From Chloroflexota bacterium (GTDB lineage: Bacteria; Chloroflexota; Chloroflexia; Thermomicrobiales; JADLAZ01), in contig JADLAZ010000129.1 of NCBI GenBank assembly GCA_020849725.1, positions 1 to 8,341 on the forward strand: DNA of 8,341 bases. The letters are read 5' to 3'. Both the position numbers and the translations under genes were made by a program. The notes below the pieces were generated by a model. That model was not told the origin of the DNA. It searched no databases and saw only the letters and a program-made list of their open reading frames with translations. This document shows, piece after piece, positions 5,919 to 8,341 of the stretch; within the stretch, counting starts at the first letter, position 1; each line of letters opens with the position of its first letter.

Positions 5919-6239
5919 GTGAAAGTACTGCGCAACGATACGGTCGAGGTCATCGCCGGCAAGGACCGGGGCAAGCGCGGCGCCGTCCGGTCGGTTCTGC
6001 CAAAAGAGAATCGTATCGTCGTCGAGAACGTCAACATCTATAAGCGCCACTTGCGCCGCGGGCGTGCCCGCCAGGCCGGCATCGTCGAGTTCGAGGCGCC
6101 GCTGCAGGTCAGCAACGTCATGGTCGTCTGCCCCACCTGCGACCGCGGCGTGCGCATCGGCTACGAGTTCACCGAGGACAACGTCAAGATCCGCGTCTGC
6201 AAGCGGTGCGGCACCGAGATTCCGCGCCGGGTCATCTAG
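5919..6239 (+). CDS. rplX: 50S ribosomal protein L24, with two CxxC pairs
   Basis: L24 is one of the two assembly-initiator proteins of the 50S subunit, binding domain I of 23S rRNA near the tunnel exit. It has 106 residues (104 in E. coli). The KOW motif is near the N-terminus ([20 protein letters not shown], 9-28), followed by [14 protein letters not shown]. The C-terminal half has CPTC at 71-74 and CKRC at 94-97, a probable zinc ribbon that E. coli L24 lacks but that occurs in many other bacteria. It begins at GTG 5919, 6 bases after GAGGAGAG, and gives the family start [12 protein letters not shown]. The zinc assignment is inference from the cysteine spacing. Confidence 0.96.
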   Translation: MKVLRNDTVEVIAGKDRGKRGAVRSVLPKENRIVVENVNIYKRHLRRGRARQAGIVEFEAPLQVSNVMVVCPTCDRGVRIGYEFTEDNVKIRVCKRCGTEIPRRVI

Positions 6240-6252
6240 CCGGCTGGTGGGC

Positions 6253-6270
6253 CTGGCGCCGCAGCGCCAG
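6253..6270 (+). promoter_or_regulatory. Perfect 7-bp hairpin in the rplX-rplE gap
   Basis: CTGGCGC (6253-6259) pairs perfectly with GCGCCAG (6264-6270) across the four-base loop CGCA. It lies 13 bases after the rplX stop in an 86-base gap. No T-tract follows. In E. coli S8 represses the spc operon by binding mRNA around the rplE start, so structure here deserves comparison, but this stem does not visibly resemble the S8 site. Confidence 0.5.
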
Positions 6271-6291
6271 CGGCAGCTCCAACCGGACACA

Positions 6292-6306
6292 CCGGCCCGA
6301 TGCCGG
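6292..6306 (+). promoter_or_regulatory. Small hairpin before the rplE ribosome binding site
   Basis: CCGGC (6292-6296) pairs with GCCGG (6302-6306) around the loop CCGAT. It lies just before the AGGAGAG at 6310-6316 and could affect rplE initiation. The stem is weak and may be chance. Confidence 0.3.
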
Positions 6307-6325
6307 CCCAGGAGAGAAGTACACC

Positions 6326-6877
6326 ATGGTCGAGACAGCGCGCCTCAAGACCCTGTACCAGGACCGGATCGTGCCGCAACTGATGCAAGAGTTCGGCTAC
6401 AGCAGCGTGATGCAGGCGCCGCGCCTGAGCAAGATCGTCGTCAACATCGGGCTGGGCGAGGCGACCCAGAACCAGAAGGCGCTGGAGGCGGCCTCGGGCG
6501 ATCTGGCAACGATCACCGGCCAGAAGCCGGTTATCACCAAGGCCAAGAAGAGCATCGCTCAGTTCAAGCTGCGCGAGGGCATGCCCATCGGCGCGACGGT
6601 GACGCTGCGTGGCCAGCGTATGTATGAGTTCTGCGACCGCCTGTATAATATCGCGTTGCCGCGCATCCGCGACTTCAGCGGTGTGCCGGCGCGGTCATTC
6701 GATGGGCGCGGCAACTACACGCTCGGTCTGCGCGAGCAGTTGGCCTTTCCCGAGATCGACTACGACAAGGTCGACAAGGTGCGCGGCATGGAGATCTCGT
6801 TCGTGACGACGGCCCGCACCGATGCTGAGGGTCGCCGGCTGCTGGAGTTGCTCGGCATGCCGTTCCGGGCGGCCTGA
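6326..6877 (+). CDS. rplE: 50S ribosomal protein L5
   Basis: L5 binds 5S rRNA, sits in the central protuberance and contacts the P-site tRNA and the 30S head. It has 183 residues (179 in E. coli). It reads [20 protein letters not shown], then the 5S-binding block [14 protein letters not shown] (33-46), [20 protein letters not shown] (63-82, family signature), [29 protein letters not shown] (106-120) and [20 protein letters not shown] (130-149). The ATG at 6326 has AGGAGAG (6310-6316) upstream and gives the family N-terminus. The frame is open further upstream, to 6206, but that part overlaps rplX and has no L5 similarity. It ends in TGA, one of only two genes here that do. Confidence 0.97.
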   Translation: MVETARLKTLYQDRIVPQLMQEFGYSSVMQAPRLSKIVVNIGLGEATQNQKALEAASGDLATITGQKPVITKAKKSIAQFKLREGMPIGATVTLRGQRMYEFCDRLYNIALPRIRDFSGVPARSFDGRGNYTLGLREQLAFPEIDYDKVDKVRGMEISFVTTARTDAEGRRLLELLGMPFRAA

Positions 6878-6926
6878 TCGCCCGCGCGGTTCCCGGCCAC
6901 GCGCACATGACTGGATAGGAGAAGGT

Positions 6927-7112
6927 ATGGCCAAGAAGGCGGACATCATCAAGGCGACGCGACCGGCCAAGTACACGGTGCGGGCGCACCATCGCTGTAC
7001 CTTGTGCGGACGGCCACGGGCCTACATTCGAAAGTTCGGCATGTGCCGGATCTGCTTTCGGGAGCTAGCCTCGGTCGGCAAGCTGCCGGGTGTGGTCAAG
7101 GCAAGCTGGTAG
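6927..7112 (+). CDS. rpsZ: 30S ribosomal protein S14, zinc-binding type Z
   Basis: S14 is a late-binding protein of the 30S head next to S3 and S10. This is the short zinc form: 61 residues, exactly the type Z length, with Cys24, Cys27, Cys40 and Cys43 arranged as CxxC-x12-CxxC ([20 protein letters not shown]). The protein ends [18 protein letters not shown], the typical tail. The ATG at 6927 has AGGAG at 6917-6921. The zinc form is ancestral in many phyla, and some genomes carry a second, cysteine-free S14 under Zur control; whether this genome does cannot be seen here. It lies in the canonical position between rplE and rpsH. The symbol rpsN is also used. Confidence 0.97.
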   Translation: MAKKADIIKATRPAKYTVRAHHRCTLCGRPRAYIRKFGMCRICFRELASVGKLPGVVKASW

Positions 7113-7183
7113 AAGTGTCAGGCGCGAGTGACGAGCGTCGAGAGAGCGGGTCGGCACGCCGGCACACGGTCTCGGCACTCGTC

Positions 7184-7210
7184 CCTCGGGCCTGCCGTCA
7201 CGGCAGGAGG
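7184..7210 (+). promoter_or_regulatory. Hairpin masking the whole rpsH Shine-Dalgarno
   Basis: CCTGCCG (7191-7197) pairs perfectly with CGGCAGG (7201-7207) across the triloop TCA. CCT (7184-7186) can further pair with AGG (7208-7210) past a four-base bulge (CGGG). Together the 3' strand covers the entire Shine-Dalgarno AGGAGG (7205-7210), which is 5 bases before the GTG start of rpsH. The 103-base gap also holds three CGGCAC copies (7152-7157, 7160-7165, 7173-7178) whose CGGCA could pair instead with TGCCG (7193-7197) and free the site. Translational control of S8 synthesis is a reasonable hypothesis. The S8-binding consensus is not recognisable by eye. Confidence 0.5.
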
Positions 7211-7215
7211 TATTC

Positions 7216-7620
7216 GTGTCCGGCGTCATCAACGATACCATCGGCGATATGCTCACCCGGCTGCGCAACGCCGGCATGGCCCGCCTGGACGAGGCGACCA
7301 TGCCCAAGACGAAGCTGCTGGTGGAGATCGCGCGCATTCTGAAGGCGGAAGGCTTCATCACTGACTACCGCCTGATCCCCGGCACGCCGTTCGACAAGCT
7401 TGCCGTGCGCATCAAGTACGGCCCAGACCGCCGGCCGGCGATCGTCGGCCTCAAGCGGGTCAGCAAGCCGGGCCTGCGCATCTACACCAAGGCCAAGGAA
7501 GTGCCGCGTGTCCGCGGCGGCCTGGGCATCGCCATCGTCTCGACCTCGCGCGGCGTGATGACCGGTAGCGAGGCCTACCGCCGCAACCTGGGCGGCGAGC
7601 TGCTGGCCCAGGTCTGGTAG
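7216..7620 (+). CDS. rpsH: 30S ribosomal protein S8
   Basis: S8 is a primary binder of the 16S rRNA central domain and, in E. coli, the translational repressor of the spc operon. It has 134 residues (130 in E. coli). The start is MSGVINDTIGDMLTRLRNAG. The N-terminal domain continues with KTKLLVEIARILKAEGFI (31-48), and the C-terminal rRNA-binding domain ends with the family signature GLGIAIVSTSRGVMTGSEAY (102-121), then RRNLGGELLAQVW. The GTG at 7216 follows a near-perfect Shine-Dalgarno, AGGAGGT. That site is embedded in a hairpin (7184-7210), which suggests translation may be regulated. It has the longest upstream gap in the window, 103 bases. Confidence 0.97.
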   Translation: MSGVINDTIGDMLTRLRNAGMARLDEATMPKTKLLVEIARILKAEGFITDYRLIPGTPFDKLAVRIKYGPDRRPAIVGLKRVSKPGLRIYTKAKEVPRVRGGLGIAIVSTSRGVMTGSEAYRRNLGGELLAQVW

Positions 7621-7677
7621 ACACGACGCCGCAGTCGGCCACGGCCGCCGGCAGCGTGGCGCGGAAGGGAACGAGCC

Positions 7678-8223
7678 ATGTCGCGAATTGGGATCAAGCC
7701 GGTGCCAGTGCCGGCGACCGTCGAGGTCTCCATCACCGGCACGCATGTCCAGGTGAAGGGGCCGAAGGGCACGCTGGAGCGCACCTTGCCTCCAGAGATG
7801 ATCATTGACCGAGAAGATGGCACGTTGGTCGTGCGTCGGCCGAGTGATGCGCGCCGCCACCGTGCCCTGCACGGCCTGACGCGCACGCTGCTCGACAACA
7901 TGGTCGTCGGCGTCACCACCGGCTTCCGCAAAGACCTAGAGATCACCGGCGTCGGCTACCGGGTGCAACTGCTGCGCAACGCGCTGCTGCTGCAGCTGGG
8001 GTTCTCGCACCCGATACGGGTGACGCCACCGGATGGTGTTACCTTCGCCATCGAGGGCCAGAACCGCATCGCCGTGTCGGGTATCGACAAGGAGCTGGTC
8101 GGGCAGGAGGCGGCCCGCATCCGGTCGGTGCGACCGGTCGAGCCGTACAAAGGCAAGGGCGTGCGCTACGCCGGCGAGCGGGTGCGGCGCAAGCCTGGCA
8201 AGGCCGGCAAGGTAGGCAAGTAG
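7678..8223 (+). CDS. rplF: 50S ribosomal protein L6
   Basis: L6 binds 23S rRNA near the sarcin-ricin loop and the factor-binding site of the 50S subunit. It has 181 residues (177 in E. coli). Both duplicated domains are present: MSRIGIKPVPVPATVEVSIT with VQVKGPKGTLERTLP (24-38) in the first, and the GVGYRVQLLRNALLLQLGFS region (91-110) in the second. The signature VEPYKGKGVRY (154-164) is followed by a basic tail RVRRKPGKAGKVGK. The ATG at 7678 is preceded by a weak purine stretch, GGAAGGGA (7663-7670), 7 bases upstream. The gap before it (57 bases) contains short GC inverted repeats but nothing I would call a site. Confidence 0.97.
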   Translation: MSRIGIKPVPVPATVEVSITGTHVQVKGPKGTLERTLPPEMIIDREDGTLVVRRPSDARRHRALHGLTRTLLDNMVVGVTTGFRKDLEITGVGYRVQLLRNALLLQLGFSHPIRVTPPDGVTFAIEGQNRIAVSGIDKELVGQEAARIRSVRPVEPYKGKGVRYAGERVRRKPGKAGKVGK

Positions 8224-8257
8224 CTGCGCCGCCACCGGGCGTGGGCAGGTGACGGTC

Positions 8258-8272
8258 CGGCGCGGGGCGCCG
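8258..8272 (+). promoter_or_regulatory. 6-bp hairpin in the gap after rplF
   Basis: CGGCGC (8258-8263) pairs with GCGCCG (8267-8272) around the triloop GGG in the 74-base gap before the next gene. No T-tract follows. It resembles the other intercistronic stems in this cluster and may be chance. Confidence 0.35.
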
Positions 8273-8297
8273 CCGACGAGGAGCCAGGAGAGCTGAG

Positions 8298-8341
8298 GTG
8301 CCGAAGCGACGCCATATCAACCAAGCGACTTTCCGGATGAC
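8298..8341 (+). CDS. rplR: Start of next spc gene, probably 50S ribosomal protein L18 (cut by window end)
   Basis: An open frame begins at GTG 8298, 5 bases after AGGAGAG (8286-8292), and reads MPKRRHINQATFRM before the window ends. In nearly all bacteria the gene after rplF is rplR, encoding L18, which binds 5S rRNA with L5. The basic start agrees with L18, whose N-terminus is variable, but none of the conserved L18 core (the GT-x-RPRL region) has been reached. The name therefore rests on gene order and not on sequence similarity. The alternative is a shorter L18 starting at the ATG at 8337, in which case GTG 8298 would be an upstream start or a lineage-specific extension. Confidence 0.55.
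   Translation, partial: MPKRRHINQATFRM

Noticed and set aside
6064..6627. Plus-strand 187-residue frame across rplX and rplE
   Set aside because: It overlaps two real genes out of frame and its Arg/Ser/Ala-rich composition is typical of a frame-shifted reading of GC-rich DNA.
6644..6649. Perfect TATAAT inside rplE, possible internal promoter for rpsN-rpsH
   Set aside because: It encodes Tyr-Asn of the conserved [12 protein letters not shown] motif, and no -35-like sequence lies 16-19 bases upstream (the region reads TGTATG).
7191..7211. Rho-independent terminator before rpsH
   Set aside because: The stem is good but is followed by GGAGGTATTC and not a T-tract, and essential genes continue downstream; the same lack of T-tract applies to the other intercistronic hairpins.
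7198..7872. Minus-strand 224-residue open frame opposite rpsH and rplF
   Set aside because: It is antisense to rpsH and the first part of rplF, with no domain resemblance and no independent start signal.

Overview
This window is a complete stretch of the conserved S10-spc ribosomal protein cluster, read entirely on the + strand. The order is tuf (3' end), rpsJ, rplC, rplD, rplW, rplB, rpsS, rplV, rpsC, rplP, rpmC, rpsQ, rplN, rplX, rplE, rpsN (zinc form), rpsH, rplF and the first codons of the next gene (rplR expected). No gene of the canonical order is missing, and I see no insertion sequence, tRNA, CRISPR array, frameshift or foreign cargo gene. This is core housekeeping DNA, and I do not think it encodes a previously undescribed protein system. 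The interest lies in the short non-coding gaps.

Organism: a GC-rich bacterium with strong G/C third-position preference. tuf sits only 15 bases before rpsJ, so the str and S10 blocks are contiguous. S14 is the short four-cysteine form and L24 carries two CxxC pairs. The wording of several proteins (S10, L3 around [14 protein letters not shown]16 around [16 protein letters not shown]) and the heptamer-based repeats in the gaps suggest Chloroflexota, perhaps near Thermomicrobia. That placement is inference from memory of such sequences, not from a search.

Layout: bases 1-128 are the EF-Tu C-terminus. Bases 144-4907 hold the S10 block (S10, L3, L4, L23, L2, S19, L22, S3, L16), with L29 and S17 ending it at 5450. 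Bases 5492-8223 hold the spc block (L14, L24, L5, S14, S8, L6). Some joints are tightly coupled: rplD/rplW overlap by 4 bases, rplW/rplB are 1 base apart, rplV/rpsC 2, rpmC/rpsQ 4 and rplP/rpmC 5. Other gaps are 27-103 bases, and most of these contain inverted repeats. No gap exceeds 103 bases, and none holds a convincing promoter or a hairpin with a T-tract, so one long read-through transcript starting upstream of the window is the simplest reading.

The gene products all go to the ribosome: EF-Tu delivers tRNA; S10, S19, S3, S17, S14 and S8 go to the 30S subunit; L3, L4, L23, L2, L22, L16, L29, L14, L24, L5 and L6 go to the 50S. The most noteworthy non-coding items are (a) two heptamer-based inverted-repeat elements that fill the rpsJ-rplC and rplB-rpsS gaps from stop codon to Shine-Dalgarno, (b) a hairpin able to mask the whole Shine-Dalgarno of rpsH, (c) a perfect hairpin one base after the rplC stop, and (d) a strong preference for TAG stops (13 of 18 genes).
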